Positions 44,043 through 55,098 of a DNA stretch of 64,000 nt are shown one piece after another; the stretch's first letter is position 1; each line of letters opens with the position of its first letter. Under the pieces are notes generated by a model. The model was not told where the DNA came from, ran no database searches, and saw only the letters and a program-made list of their open reading frames with translations. Both the position numbers and the translations under genes were made by a program. Location: NCBI RefSeq assembly GCF_018294505.1, contig NC_057810.1, positions 702,131,852 to 702,195,851 on the forward strand, given 5' to 3'. Source of the DNA: Triticum aestivum (Eukaryota; Streptophyta; Magnoliopsida; Poales; Poaceae).

Positions 44043-45540
44043 TCATCTATGGGCAGTCGTGTTCGTGGATGACTTTCCTCCTAGCCCACTAGATTGCCAT
44101 AATGTCACTGATATCTTGAAAAAAGACTCATGCGAGAGTGTATGAATCATCGAGAACAACCATTGTTTCATACTCGGTTCCGTAGTTTCGCACGAGTGTT
44201 CTCCTAGATCACCATCAATAAGTGCCCAAAATGCATCTTGCCATAGTGCACTCAAATAGAGAATGTCTTCAGGAATTTGCACCTCCACATAATGCGCATT
44301 GACCCGTAGTAGCCATTTCTCGGTGTGCTCTCACATCCTCAGTTGGAAGGGAATTTTTTGCTAACATCCAGACAAACATCCATATCTTACCCGAGACCGA
44401 CTTTTTCCATAACATTTTCCGTGAAATGACATCTCTGTCATTACTCGAAGAGCCAGAAGTGCCATCTGTCCATGCTTCACTCCTTATCTTTGTAGAAATC
44501 ATCATTTTATAGGCTGATCTGACGCTGAAGGTGCCATTCTTTTAAAAATTCAAGCCCATCTATCCTCCATGTCACTAGTACACAATGGTATGCTAAGAAT
44601 AGCCGGGGCATCAATCGGAAGGCATACCTCGGCGATCTTCTCCCTGTCCCATCTCGCAACACTATGATCAATTAGCTCCGATAGGAAAATAGGAGGATTA
44701 GCAAACCGATAGCCAAATGGCAGCATCATCACATCATACAGTATCCAATTATCAGTCCACATGTGAGTTGTGGTTCCATTACCTATTTGCCAAATTAGTC
44801 CATGTTTAGTATGTCACACCCCTCCACACTCGCTCTCCAGATCTGACTTGGGTGACTGGCCAGTTCTGCATTCAAGATTGTTCTAGCAGGAAATAAACGA
44901 CCTTCAATATCCTGATGCTTAATGATTCTAGTGATTGGAGAATGTGCAATGACTGTTTTGCTAGTAGAGCCAGATTAAATAACTCAAAGTCCATGAAGCC
45001 TACACCTCCCCTATACTTTGGTTGTCTCCCATGAGACCCGGTTAGGCTTGTGATGGCCGTCCTTTCTTTCCCACCAGAATTTAGGAATCAACATGTTCAA
45101 ATGCTCACACAACCCCCTTGGCAATTCAAAGCATGACATGGAGAAAACAGGAACAACTTGTGCAATAGATTTTATCAAAACTTCTTTACCAGCAAAGGAC
45201 ATGGTTTTGTCAATCCATCCTTGGACTTTGCTCCACAAATAATCTTTCAAGTATTTGAAGGCTCCATTCTTCCAAGAACCCACCACAGATGGGATCCCTA
45301 AATATTTCCCAGTCAAAGTTCCACTAGGAACATGCAACAAGGCTTTTACCTCCTCTCTGACACTTGCAGGGCAACCCTTACTAAAGAAGATACAAGACTT
45401 GTCTCAGTTTATGCGCTGGCCTGATGCCTGACAATATATGGTTAATAACTAGTTTGCCTTATTTGCGCCGTCTCCACTTGCCTTGAGAAGCAACATGTTG
45501 TCATCTGTGAATAATAAGTGGTTTATAGGTGGAGCCACAG
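44043..45540 (-). pseudogene. LINE ORF2 relic: RT catalytic end and zf-RVT
   Basis: Minus-strand frames in order: 'HLLFTDDNMLLL' (RT catalytic F-x-D-D, about 45510), 'GQRIN.DKS.IFFS', 'GKYLGIPSVVGSWKNGAFKYL' through '[18 protein letters not shown]' (45340-45011), a middle part (44762-44550), and zf-RVT 'KIWMFVWMLAKNSLPTEDV..TGQCALCGG' (44505-44269), then a short tail to 44043. Frameshifts and stops break it. It is the 3' two thirds of a non-LTR retrotransposon. An almost identical copy lies at 55099-56596. Confidence 0.85.
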
Positions 45541-45940
45541 CCGCCACCTTCACGCTATGCATGCATGCCCGTGGCGAGGTATAAACGGACGCAGTTTGGA
45601 TGCCCTCTACCCCTTAAACCCGGACCAAAGGTCTATCATGCACTGATTTTTCGTTGTATACACTGTTTTATTTAAGTGTAAAACTGGTTTTATTCGTTCT
45701 TATTCTGTAAAATCTTGCAGATTTTCGCTGGCGTGAACAAGATCGTGCAAATCAGCTTGTAGAAGAATTCACTCGAAGGTAGATCCCTAGCAAAAATAAA
45801 ATAAAAAATCCTGCATTTACACAAGCAAATCCTGCATTTACCAGGCAAATCCCAAAAAATCATGCATTTACACAAGTAAATCCTGCATTTCCGGATTCAC
45901 CAAAGCGATACGATAGCAGATCGACCAAAATTTCACTCGC

Positions 45941-45950
45941 CTATATAACC
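45941..45950 (+). promoter_or_regulatory. TATA box of the truncated peptide gene
   Basis: CTATATAACC 89 bp upstream of the ATG at 46039, identical to the TATA of the intact gene (56997-57006). The region 45600-45940 upstream has three to four 'aaatcctgcatttac' repeats that are present in both copies and may be promoter elements. Confidence 0.6.
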
Positions 45951-46038
45951 ACCACGTACGTCCAACCATACGATACAGACACAGCAAACAATCGAGCTAG
46001 CAGTAGAACTATTCTTCTCGACGACCGTCACCAAGAAA

Positions 46039-46140
46039 ATGGCCATGGTCAGTCCCAGCACCGCTCTCCTCCTCCTTGCGGCCGCCCTCCTCATGGCCTC
46101 GTGCTGCTACGCATCGTCACAGCATAGATGGCTGCCGTAA
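46039..46140 (+). pseudogene. Cysteine-rich peptide gene 2, truncated copy (signal peptide only)
   Basis: The promoter, leader and the first 29 codons are the same as in the intact gene at 57095. At 46126/46127 exon 1 is broken by the 7.5-kb insertion, and the frame runs four more codons to TAA at 46138-46140. The product would be a 33-residue peptide that is nearly all signal sequence. The cysteine-rich exon is missing. Confidence 0.85.
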
Positions 46141-46615
46141 TAATCTTATATGCCTACGGCCTTATCTATGCCGACGGCTGCCGTAGGCATAGATGGAGCT
46201 ATGCCGACGGCCTGGGGAGTACCGTCGGCACAGAAAAGCTGTCGGCATAGCTCCATTTATGCCTACGGCAGCCGTAGGCATAGTAAGGTCGTCGGCATAT
46301 ATCGATCTATGCCTACGACAACCATAGGCATAGTTAGGCCGTCGGCATAGAGGTGGCCCTCGTGGCCTAGGGACAGACGGCGGGCTGACACCGTCAAATC
46401 TATGCCGACGGCCCTGACGGCGGCCGTCGGCATAAATATCATCTGTTTTTTTATTAGGAGCTGCCACGTGGCAGAGCTATGCCGACGGCAAAGCCGTAGG
46501 CATAGTTTTCCATCTATGCCTACGGCAAGGCCGTAGGCATAGCCTCGCCACGTGGCGCCTCCTGGTAGCCCCTGGCCAAGAACTATGCCTACGGCTATGC
46601 CGTAGGCATAGATAT
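46127..46615. repeat. Left array of palindromic TATGCC(G/T)ACGGC motifs
   Basis: At least fifteen copies of TATGCCGACGGC or TATGCCTACGGC and their inverses in ~490 bp, often as back-to-back palindromes such as CTATGCCTACGGC..GCCGTAGGCATAG. 'ccacgtggc' (a G-box core) occurs twice near 46463 and 46550. Confidence 0.9.
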
Positions 46616-47040
46616 CATTTTTTTTTTAAATTATTTTTTTGTTTTTAAAAGTTAAAATTTGAATAATTTAAATCTAACTTATCTAAATTTCAACATACAC
46701 AAATTATACATCGACTTGGGGTAGAATTTTCCATAGATTATGAATATACAGTTTTTTTTGTTTTTGAGTATGTTAGAAATGTGACCTCATGTACTTTTGC
46801 ATATAGGTCCTTATAGTTTGTTAAAATCATAAGTAATTGATACTTGGATCGATTTTGACAAATTTTATATGGTTTTTTATCAGAATCTTGAAAGGATTAT
46901 GTTGCTATACTATTTTTCAAATTTGAACAAACTTAAATCATGTTTGCTTCAAATTTACAGAAAACACCCTTTTGTTTTGAATTTTTTGTATATTTTTCAT
47001 ACCTTGGCCAATCAAGACAAATTTTATATCTACATCCATC
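46616..47040. other. AT-rich filler, no gene seen
   Basis: Follows the left motif array. It has A/T runs and no recognisable coding sequence. Confidence 0.4.
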
Positions 47041-47939
47041 AGATTGTTCCAAGGATTGTGGTGGCAGGCGCAAACACCCGGCAACCGGCTCCGGAGTGTG
47101 ACTCCTTCATGGATGGCGATGCCGTCGACACTTGGAGGGGGAAAACGGCCACGTTGGGTCGAGACGGAGGGAATCTTATGGTGGGTTTGGCCCAAACCTT
47201 GTTCTCAAGTGTTCCTATGGGCTGACCTATCATAACCAGGTGAAAATGTCTGTTGGTCAAATCCCGTCTAACAAAAGTCAAAGGCGTAGATCTCCAGGTC
47301 AATTGGTCCAGGGTTAGGCCGGTTGGGGGCCTTCGGGGGGTAGCAATGCCACCAGAGCATTGCACCGGGTCCTCATACATGTCTTAAGGTGCGGTGGCAT
47401 GTCTGAAGAGGCAATACGCGGCTCCGGTGTGAGCCCCCCCCACGGACGGCAATGAAATCGAAGTAATCCCTCTACGGTTTTGGCGTTGCATGAATATTTC
47501 TGAACACTCGGAGCGTGATCAATTCATGAAATTTTTACACAGTGCAGACACATGTGATATAATAGGCATTGCAATTTCTTATATTTTTTAAAGATGCAAG
47601 AGTATGTGAAAAAAAAACCCACTACGGATTGTTCTTCGCGTGTCTACGAGTGTGGCCAGGGGCCTTCGGGGGCTAGCTATGCCACCAAATCTTGCATTGG
47701 GTCCTCTTACATGTCTGGAAGTGTGGTGTCAGGTGCAAACACCTGTCATGTGGCTCCGGAAATGTGACCCCCTTCACGGAAGGCGCTGCCGCCGGCACTT
47801 GGAGGGAGGAAACGGCCGCGTCAGGTCGACACGAGGGGGATCCGGTGGTGGGTTGGGCCCAGTCGGGGGCCTTCGGGGTAGCAATGCCACCAAAACTTGC
47901 ATTGTGTCTTAATATATGTATACAAGTGTGATTAAGTGT
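47041..47939. repeat. ~660-bp direct repeat, two diverged copies
   Basis: 'ggc.ggcgcaaacacc' with 'ggctccgga.tgtgac.cc' and 'gacacttggagggggaaaacggcc' occurs at about 47064 and again at about 47728. 'ggccttcggggg.tagcaatgccacca' occurs at 47327, 47660 and 47868. GC-rich frames here are repeat-driven. Confidence 0.6.
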
Positions 47940-49200
47940 TGAAATAGCCAACGGAGCAACGAGCAGCACACTTCCTTCACAAAACCGGACACGTTCTCTC
48001 TCGATAATCAGATACTACCTTGGAGATGGTGTAGTTTACAAGTGGCCTCCTGTGAGGCTTCTGCGAAACATGCTCAAACTTTTTACCACACCCTACAAGG
48101 GCCATATGACTACACCATGCCAGGTCCTGAGGATTTTTGGCATCGTATGATCCCATGGATTTTAATGGCTAGATCTGGCATGCCCCGAGTTACATTCACC
48201 CTGCGGTGGTGGGGCCTCCCCCTCCTTTGGTTGCACTAGGCCTACACATACCGCAAAGATATCATATGTGATTTAACAAACCACTTCTGGACATCATTTC
48301 AGGTGGTCGCCAAGCAGATCTGCAATTTCCCGCATTGAAACCCTACGGATGCAATAAATGTCTCAAATATTGCAGGTGGCCCAGAAAAATGCCATGCCCT
48401 GGCACGTGTCATGCAATGGCCCCCTTTGAGAGCACGAGAAGTTTAAAGGTCAACGAAGAAACTGGCATCACACCTCCTTCACAAACTAAACACGTTCTCT
48501 CTCGATAGCCAGATACTACCTCGGAGATGGAGCAGTTTACAAGCGACCTCCGGACAGGCTTCTGCGAAACAGGCTCAAACTTTCACCACACTCCACAAGG
48601 GCCATATGAAGACACCGTGCTAGGTCCTGAGGATTTCCAGCATCGTATGATTTTTGTTTGATTTTAACGGTTGGATCCGGCATGCCGTCGATGTAAATTT
48701 GCCTCCCGGTGGTGGGGCATGCCCCTCCTTGGGTTGCACTAGTCCTACACATACCGCAAAGACATCATATATGATTTGATGAACCACTTCTGGACATCAT
48801 TTCAGGTGGCCGCCGTGCAGATCGGCAATTTCCCGCATTGAAACCCTACGGATGGAGTAAATGTCTCAAATATTGCAAGTGGGCCCGAAAAATGCCATGT
48901 ACTGTCACGTGTCATGCAATGGCCCCCTTTGAGAGGACGAGAAGTTTTGAGGTCAACAGAGCAACGGGCAACACACTTCCTTCACAAACCGGGCACGTTC
49001 TCTCTCGTTAGCCAGATACTACGTCGGAGATGATGCAATTTACAAGCGACCTCAGGTTAGGTTTCTGCGAAATGCGCTAAAACTTTCACCACACCCTACA
49101 AGGGCCATATGACGACACCGTGCGAGGTCCCGAGGATTTCCGGCATCGTATGGTTTGCCGTGGATTTTAACGGCTAGATCCGGCATGCCGCCGACGTACA
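47940..49200. repeat. ~502-bp tandem repeat, about 2.5 copies
   Basis: 'cacgttctctctcg' recurs at 47990, 48491 and 48994, each followed by 'agatactac.tcggagatg' and 'tttacaagcgacctc', 'caccctacaagggccatatga.gacacc' and 'ggtggtggggc'. Likely internal repeats of the surrounding insertion. Confidence 0.8.
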
Positions 49201-50040
49201 TTCGCCCCCCCCCCGGTGGTGGGGCCTGCTCCTCCTTTGGTTGGATGGTACCTACACATTCTCCCCCGGTGGTGGGGCTTGTAGCTGCGCGACGCACGGG
49301 ACGACGTCGGCGCAGACGGGGGCACCCCTGCCGCCTCCGCCAAGATCCCCTGCAGGCCAGCACCTCCGGCCCGCCCCCATGAGCAGCGGGCAGAGCCACC
49401 AGATCGGAACAACGGGTGCCCCAACCAGCCGGGACCCGTACCTGTATCAGCCATGAAGGAAGACGCCTCACCCGAGCCTGATGCAGACAAACCGCCGGCG
49501 GAGAGACTTGCTGTCGCCGCGTGCAGATCGGTCAACCACCATGGCCGCAACAACGCCGCTGTAGACCACCCCCGCAGAGGCCACGACAGGCCCCTGCCAT
49601 CATATATGATTTAACAAATCACTTTGCATATAGTTTCTCAAATGACTGTAGGCAAAATGAGTTTATCAATTTTTTAATTCTAAAAAATTCATTTTTTTTG
49701 GAAAAAACATGAAATTTGGCAGAATATTGGTTTGTGATTCGTAGAGGGTGTGGAAAAAGTTTGAAAAGATTTCATAAAAAACTCTAATAAATCTAGCAAA
49801 ACAAATACGTAAAGAAGCACACAAAAATGAAGACTTCCTATTGGGTGACCACCCGGTCACGCGGATCGGTGACGTGGATGGCTGGCCCCACGCTCCTCTG
49901 CACCTCCAAAAAGAAAAGAAGAAAAAGAAAACGTGCGCACGCACGATACAAAATCAAATGAAATTTTGGGCCTTCCCGCGCCACTCAGCCCGCTTCCCTC
50001 CCACCCACCAAAATTAAAAAAAGAGAGGAAAAGAAGCGAG
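49201..50040. other. Mixed GC-rich then AT-rich DNA, no gene supported
   Basis: 49200-49580 is GC-rich with open frames in several phases but no motif. 49650-49820 is AT-rich. Confidence 0.35.
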
Positions 50041-52260
50041 AGAGAGCCCACCCAAGACCCAACAGAGCCGCACCACTCCCCACCACGACCTCTCTCTCTC
50101 CCCGCGACCCTTCTCCGCCGCCGCCACCCACGCCGGCGATTCTGGCAGCTTCCGGCGATTCCGGCTGCTGCCGACGACGCCAAGCACACTCGCATGATCG
50201 CCTCCGTCTGCTCCGTCTTCCCTTCCGAGCAGATTCGTCGCTCGCGTCCTCTACCAGTCACCCGCGACCGTCCCCTAAGCTAGGGTTTCGGCCACCGCGT
50301 CGCCGGCGTGGCTCCGGCGGCTCAGGTACATCTCTCCGCCGAGATCCCTCGCAACCCACCCTCTCTTACTCACCTGTATCCTCTCCCTCCCAGATCGAGC
50401 ACGCCAATGTCGCCGTCGTTTCGCTTGCACTGGAACAGCAAAGGGAAGGCCATGGACGACGCCGCTCCAGCCCTTCTCCGACGCCATCAAGGTCAGCCCC
50501 TCCCTCTCCTATTCGATCTGTTCCCCTACCCTTCCCTGATGTGCCTACCTTCCTCACCCACACGCAGCAGTAGCAGCAACTCGATGCAGGGACGAGGGAG
50601 AGGAGGAGTCCTGCTTCCCCCGCGTGCATCCTCTCTCTCGGAACGACACCCAACCTCAAGCGAGAGGTTTTCCTTCCCCTCCATGACTCCCTTGTCCTCC
50701 TCGATTTCCTAGGCTTGCTCTCAATTTGCTGCTACTCTACTCTGCTCTGCATTTTTTACTTATACACATGCTTGACTGAATTTTGAATGCGGCGCGCCCA
50801 CCGGCCACAATGACGCCGGCAGTTCGGCACTGCGCGTCTGCGTCCACTCCTCCTGACCTCCTCTTAGCTTATTGCTAGGTGCAGATTTTAGATGTTCTTG
50901 TCACCACTGCTGCTAGTCACTGCTTGTCTGCTTGTGTTAATTTATATGTCATTGTGACGAGTTGAGATGTTCTGGTAACTTTGATGTCTACCTAGTCGAC
51001 TTATTAGATGACGGAAGATGCAAGTGGAAATTTGCATCAAAAATTGCTTGTGAAGATATGATTGCTGATTTCAAAAGTAGGAAGAATAGAAGAGCATATC
51101 TCTAGTTGGCACTTGGCAGTAGTGCTAGTTGGTTCTGTTTAGTTTTTTTTTGGTCATTTGGTGTGGTCTGTTCTTTTGGAACACCAAAATTTACCTTCCC
51201 ACAATGCTCAGGTATGTGTGAACCTGCTGTATTGTGTTATTTATGATGATATGGTCGTCTAATTGTCCTTGGCTCCTTGCATATGTTCTACGTACAACTT
51301 AGCGGAGTTTTTAATGCATATTGTGTGTTCTTATATAAAGTCGGCCCCCTCTTGAGATTTGGTCACGCTCCGCCACTGCTCCTAGCTAGCTAGCTCTCAG
51401 TTTGGATTGCCCTTGTTGGTTGCTGCAACCAGGCTAGGCATATCTTGCATAATGTCGATCGATTGAAACTTGTTCGCATATATTGCAAATTTGCATGACT
51501 AGTGAACTAGCCCTGTACGTATTTTTTGTATAGCACTGAAGTTTGTGTTTGTGCTAAATGGAACACCTGATGCACTTGTCTTGGTACTGCTTTTAATGCA
51601 ACATTACGTGTGAATTACACCGGCTCATGTCAGCGTATGTGGTTTGGATGAAATTTTCTTTTTGGCAACAAATGCATCAACTGTGACAGAACCATTCATG
51701 ATTAATTCTGTCCTGTGCAAAATGTAGTGCTAGTTCTGTAGTTCGTCATATGTATATATGTGCTCTACAGTTTTAGTTCTTCTTCTTGTGTTGCTGCACT
51801 TGGTCTAGAGATACAACAACATTAGTTACGTCCGGATGGATCAACACATACAACTAGCAATGCTAGTAACAAAAAAAAAATAACCTTGTGATTGATTTTG
51901 TTGAGGCTAGCATTCTCTGTTTGTTTTGGAGCCCAACCATGTACTGTACGTACTAAGCTAGCTCACGCACACGCATAGCTAGCTCGATTGATTTCTGTAG
52001 ATACTAGCACCAGCACGCCTGTGTCTCCTATATTAGCTTGTTTAATTTCTGTACTAGCTCAACAACACTAGCTCTGACTTGTTCGTTTGATTCGGAGCAG
52101 CAGGCATCCTCCGTGGATGATGACGACAACCAGGGCATCCACCGCCACGACGACACCCCGCACATGGTCCAACTCGGCTACAACCACCTCTACCGCGCGA
52201 CTGCGGCCGCGGTCGTGTTCGGCATCGACTACAACCTCCTCTCCGGTGAGTCCATCTCCT
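50041..52260 (+). other. Gene-like segment (CT-rich leader, two possible exons), possibly captured
   Basis: 50041-50330 looks like a grass 5' leader (CTCTCTCTCTCCCCGCG, 'ctagggttt'), with a possible leader intron (CAG|GTACAT at 50324, acceptor CCCAG at 50393). A first exon could run from there to ATCAAG|GTCAGC at about 50490. A second GC-rich block at 52104-52241, between an AG acceptor and CCG|GTGAGT, joins it in one frame ('PFSDAIK' then 'ASSVDDDDNQGIHRHDD'). The intervening 1.6 kb is AT-richer, intron-like. I do not recognise the protein, and no conserved domain is visible. It may be host sequence carried by the transposon-like insertion. Confidence 0.35.
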
Positions 52261-52850
52261 ACCTCCAGCTCCCTCTCTTGTGCTGCTATAGCAGTACCTT
52301 GCTCTGTTTCATGCGCATGGGTGATTTTGTTTGTACTTGTCGTGCTTGTGCCATGAGAAAGATCATTCCTATTTATAGTGATGATGATTCAGAGTAGCAC
52401 ACTTGTTAAATTCTGCTCTTGTACTACCTCATTTGTGGTTGTTGGTTACTGCAGCTAGGTTTTGTTAGCTGTTGGTGTTTAATCTAGCTAGCTAGTAGTG
52501 TTGGCAGCTAGCTAGTAGTGTTGGCAGCAAGCTACTCCTGTACTAGTAGTTCATCCATATGTGTAATTGATCCTTCCCAGTAATTGAATAATGTGAAGAA
52601 ATCCTATTGTATCAGCTATGCAGTGCGAACATCAGATCATTTACAATGAAAATCTTTGTTTGCCTCCCGGTAGAAGTATTTCTTGTAACATTTTGGTGAT
52701 TTCCCTTTGGTAGATGCAGTGTATATATTACATATTCATCCTTATGTGTAGGATCTTTGGTTCATTATACTGACTGCATGCCACCTCTGTCATCGCTGCC
52801 CCGTCTCCCGCACCATCGGCACCGCCCCTCCGCCTTCTCCTTTGATGATG
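52261..52850. other. AT-richer DNA after the gene-like segment
   Basis: A 20-bp unit with 'gctagctagtagtgttgg' is duplicated at about 52487-52526. No gene is supported. Confidence 0.4.
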
Positions 52851-53114
52851 TAGTGGATTCTTAGAATGAAAATGTTGTGTACATCAAAAATATTTTATGG
52901 CCTATGTTTGCAAAACCATGGTTGTTGAATCATGTCTTATAATTGTATTGGAAATTGCTAGCCTTTTTGGCTAGTATTTTTTTAGTGGATTCTTAGAATG
53001 AAAATGTTGTGTACATCAAAAATATTTTATGGCCTGTGTTTGCAAATCCATGGTTGTTGAATCATGTCTTATAATTGGATTGGAAATTGCTAGCCTTTTT
53101 GGCTAGTATTTTTT
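52851..53114. repeat. 132-bp tandem duplication
   Basis: Units 52851-52982 and 52983-53114 are nearly identical, with only three or so differences. The unit lies between the gene-like segment and the right motif array. Confidence 0.9.
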
Positions 53115-53134
53115 TTGGTTTTGGTTCGTATGTA

Positions 53135-53660
53135 TGCCTATGGTTAAACCGTCGGCATAGATATGCACAGGGCTACCCAGGGCCTGCCACGCGGCAGGGA
53201 TATGCCTACAGCAAAGCCGTCGGCATAGGTGGAAATCTATGCCGACGGCTTTGCTGTAGGCATACCCTCCTGCCAGGAGTCACCGCAGGCCGCCACGTGG
53301 CAGAGATATGCCGACGGCAAAGCCGTCGACATAGATTTTCACCTATGCCGACGGCTTTGCCGTAGGCATACCTCTGCCACGCGGCGGCCCGTGATTCGTT
53401 AGCGCTTTTGACGGTGCCGTCCGTTGCCGTCATGTAAAAATCACTGTCGACGGCTAAACTATGCCGACGGCCAGACGAAAGTCGTCGGCATAGGCCCCTA
53501 TGTCGACGGCTAAACTATGCCGACGGTCTGACAAGACTACGCTGACGTGATCTACGCTGACGGGGCTATGCCGACGGCAGCCGTAGGCATAGATGTATGC
53601 CGACGGGAAATGGCCTATGCCGACGACCCTGGGCCGTCGGCATAGGTGGCGAGTCCGATA
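53135..53660. repeat. Right array of palindromic TATGCCGACGGC motifs
   Basis: Same motif and same order of landmarks as 46127-46615 but inverted, including two 'cgccacgtggcag' or 'ccacgcggc' blocks (about 53290 and 53378) and a 'ttgacggtgccgtc' block. Individual hairpins of 25-30 bp are near perfect. Confidence 0.9.
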
Positions 53661-53801
53661 GTCGAGTGTGTACAAGTACACTTATCGTGGGGAAAGTATA
53701 TCAGGCATAGACGGGCGTGTTCCTTTTTGATCACTGGATTTGACTCCCATAAGGTTAGATCATCAATGATGTTGATAACTGTCACCGAGGAACCGAGGAA
53801 C

Positions 53802-54069
53802 CTAGATGGAGTTGTCGAAGAACCATAGCCTATCTAGTGTCCCAAATTTTCCGTAGAACGATGAGAATGAAGGGGCCGGTGAAGACCAAAACTCGTCGAA
53901 CGACCTCAAAGGTCTGCCAAATGCCGATATCCCGCGACACCGAGCAATAGGGCATGAGAAGGATAGGTGTTGCCGATCCTCTAAAACATCCGGGGCAGGT
54001 CGAGTTGTCTTGCAAGTTTTTTCTGTGGACGGTCCAGCTGAAGATCTTGAACTTTGCCGGCACACACAA
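53802..54069 (-). pseudogene. LINE zf-RVT fragment (copy B)
   Basis: Same remnant as at 42751-43020, with the same frameshift. It differs by a base or two (for example 'ctcgtcgaacg' against 'ctcgccgaacg'). Confidence 0.6.
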
Positions 54070-55098
54070 TTCTCAGATGGCGTATAGTTTGGAGTTTCTC
54101 ATTTGAGCAGAGAGGGTTGCGTATGCACGGCGACCGCTGAAACTTGAGCCATCCCCTGCAACAAAAAACTCAAGGAAGAGAGCTCACTGTCGCAGTTTGT
54201 CAAGGATACATTTACCGTGGAGGGGTGGGGGGACGGGGATCGGAATTTGTGGTTACTGCATTAAACCAGAAATTACAGGACAAAATCTCGGAACAAATTT
54301 GAATTTAAATTTCTTTTATTGTATATAAGGAATGTGAACGGTGAATCTAGGTAACCATTCATGAACGGTCTTATCTCGGTGGTGGACATCATGCTTTACT
54401 CCGAACTGCATGGTCGCGGGTTCAATCCCTGTGCTCTCTCCGGCTTACTAATATTTGTTGATGTTAATGTCTAAAAATTTATAAGAACACTCGGAATTCT
54501 CTGTCTAAATGAGATAAGGAGTAATTTCCGCACAAAGTGTCACAACAAATACGCAAAACAGAACACCGAGACCAAATAAACCAATATTAGTCTTGACCTT
54601 TAGTTGAAATTCACCTCATAAGAAACCAATGGCCTACAGCATCACCTCATAAGCTGAAAAGAAGTCCCGCCATGGTTGACTAGACCACACGATCAGGAAC
54701 CCAGATCAACATGACACAAACCCCACATCTCAAGCAACGAGCCAAGACAGTGAACAATAACATACCTAAAGGAATAAAGGAAAAAAAAAAAACAGCCCCT
54801 TCTTGTGATGTTGCAGAGACCTTTTGTTATAGTGAAAAAATGCTGCTAGGGGGTGGATGCTCGTAGCTGATTGGGTCGGCGTGCTGCAATGTTAGTATTC
54901 GTCACAACTTGTAGTTGGAAAAGCAGTCATATACAAAAGACCATGTGTAATGGGTGCACATATACTCGGTAGAGTCAGACAAATATGTTTTCAAAACCGA
55001 GTTTACAGTCCCGTTGAGGGGTGGACATAGGGTACCACTTCGACACCCGGCCAGGTGTCGTCAACCAGTGAACCGCTCGGAGGGAGATTAGTTTGGGC

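Larger units (their letters stand above)
42613..46126. repeat. Segmental direct repeat, copy A (about 3.5 kb)
   Basis: Near-identical to 53664-57182 in the same orientation; by eye I noted roughly two dozen substitutions and small indels. It contains LINE relics, 1 kb of anonymous DNA, and the promoter, leader and first 29 codons of a cysteine-rich peptide gene. The right end (46126) falls inside exon 1 of that gene and abuts the 46127-53663 insertion. The left end (42613) follows the 3' region of peptide gene 1. Confidence 0.95.
46127..53663. mobile_element. 7.5-kb transposon-like insertion between the 3.5-kb direct repeats
   Basis: The two ends carry matching arrays in inverted order: a cluster of palindromic TATGCCGACGGC/GCCGTCGGCATA motifs, then 'caccgtcaaa', then 'gccacgtggcagag.tatgcc' and more motifs (left 46127-46615; right 53135-53660 read backwards). 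Inside are two sets of tandem repeats and a gene-like GC-rich segment. Large inverted subterminal arrays point to a DNA transposon, perhaps CACTA-like, but no CACTA terminus, transposase or target duplication is visible, so the class is inferred. Confidence 0.55.

Noticed and set aside
46127..46615. CRISPR-like array or terminators
   Set aside because: The short repeats are palindromic, irregularly spaced and in a plant genome. They are transposon subterminal motifs.
49052..49553. 128- to 139-codon minus-strand frames
   Set aside because: They lie in the tandem repeat and GC-rich filler, on both strands at once, with no motif.
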